From the NCBI GenBank assembly GCA_002414705.1, contig DIAL01000047.1, forward strand, positions 1-7,993: a DNA stretch of 7,993 nucleotides. Direction: 5' to 3'. Position numbers and translations under genes: made by a program. How positions within the stretch are numbered: position 1 is the first letter of the stretch; each line of letters begins with the position of its first letter. This stretch comes from Flavobacteriaceae bacterium UBA5079. Its GTDB lineage: Bacteria > Bacteroidota > Bacteroidia > Flavobacteriales > Flavobacteriaceae. A model generated the notes under the pieces. That model was not told where the DNA came from. It saw nothing but the letters and a program-made list of their open reading frames with translations, and ran no database searches. This document shows, piece by piece, positions 7,582 through 7,993 of this stretch.

Positions 7582-7690
7582 AAATTAAAGTTTAGTTTGT
7601 GGGTATAAATGTATTTGGTATAACTGATGTTTCTAAATTTTTGTCGTGAGTGACTAAAAACTTAACATGAATGACTGTGCCTTTTTTGGT

Positions 7691-7993
7691 TTATATCTTC
7701 TTAAACCTATCTTTTACGGAAGCTTTGTAAGTTCTTGAGATATTGAGTTCCGTTTATTAGTGTTACATTTTGAGAACTAATACGTTTTATGGCTTTGATG
7801 TTTACAATTTATTTTCTATGAATTTGTATAAAGCTTTCTTCTGGTAAGCGATTACGTATGTTTTTAAGTGTGTCTCTGTCTACTTCGGCGCTTTTTTTGT
7901 TAGTCACAAAGTAGTCTACATAATGCCCATCTGAAGCTATATACATAATATCGTTAGTATTGATTGTGGCTTTACTTTTTAGTTGAATGGTTT
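7691..7993 (-). pseudogene. LytTR DNA-binding domain, C-terminal part of a regulator, disrupted; 5' end outside window
   Basis: From the right edge the frame gives a good match to the LytTR output domain of LytR/AlgR-type response regulators, which binds promoter DNA: a strand with NDIMYIASDGHYVDYFV, then DRDTLKNIRNRLPEESF and IQIHRK. The next codon is TAA (7809-7811), exactly where the family motif HR.Y.VN has its aromatic or small residue, followed by IVNIKAIKRIS and NVTLINGTQY in the same frame. From about 7740 the frame changes and gives the family's usual tail, SRTYKASVKDRFKKI, ending at TAA 7691-7693. The gene thus carries one nonsense change and one frame change (one extra or two missing bases). 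The receiver or sensor part, if any, lies beyond 7993. Such regulators often sit next to the genes they control, here perhaps the barrel-protein remnant. The domain call is firm; whether the gene is really dead depends on sequence accuracy. Confidence 0.75.

Overview
The window looks like AT-rich Bacteroidota DNA, most likely Flavobacteriia. The signs are very low GC, the absence of clear Shine-Dalgarno sites, 'MKK.KYLLIL...GQ' style signal peptides, MORN/YwqK-type repeat proteins, and a LytTR output domain next to a porin-like secreted protein start. Every gene I can support lies on the minus strand, so transcription runs from the right edge to the left. I see no tRNA, rRNA, CRISPR array, transposase or integrase.

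Left two thirds (60-5606): three tightly spaced genes that look like one operon, with gaps of 13 and 11 bases. The first is a 1091-residue exported protein with an unrecognised N-terminal domain, a long charged helical region, an unrecognised middle and a short C-terminal tract of MORN-like (YwqK-type) repeats. Two paralogous exported proteins follow (329 and 418 residues), built almost wholly of the same 'W.YY..NG' repeats. The pair share a nearly identical N-terminus and look like a tandem duplication. The repeat modules suggest that the three products act together at the cell surface or in the periplasm; this is inferred from gene order and shared repeats.

Centre (5697-6809): two small orphan genes, one for a 181-residue exported protein and one for a 143-residue acidic protein that is probably cytoplasmic. 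I recognise neither. The 135-base gap between them holds a small inverted repeat and is otherwise AT-rich.

Right (6846-7993): a run of broken genes. Reading all three minus-strand frames together recovers (a) a gene of about 200 codons interrupted by two frameshifts, (b) the signal peptide and first strand of an outer-membrane beta-barrel-like protein, with an in-frame stop and a frame change, and (c) the C-terminal LytTR DNA-binding domain of a regulator whose 5' part lies outside the window, with a nonsense codon inside its most conserved motif and a later frame change. At least six disruptions in about 1.1 kb, against none in the 7 kb to the left, mean either real decay at the edge of an accessory island or poor sequence at a contig end. 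Raw reads would decide.

I do not find a convincing new defence or mobile system. The best candidates for something undescribed are the 1091-residue protein with its MORN-repeat partners, and the disrupted 200-codon gene, whose C-terminal half is only visible across frames.
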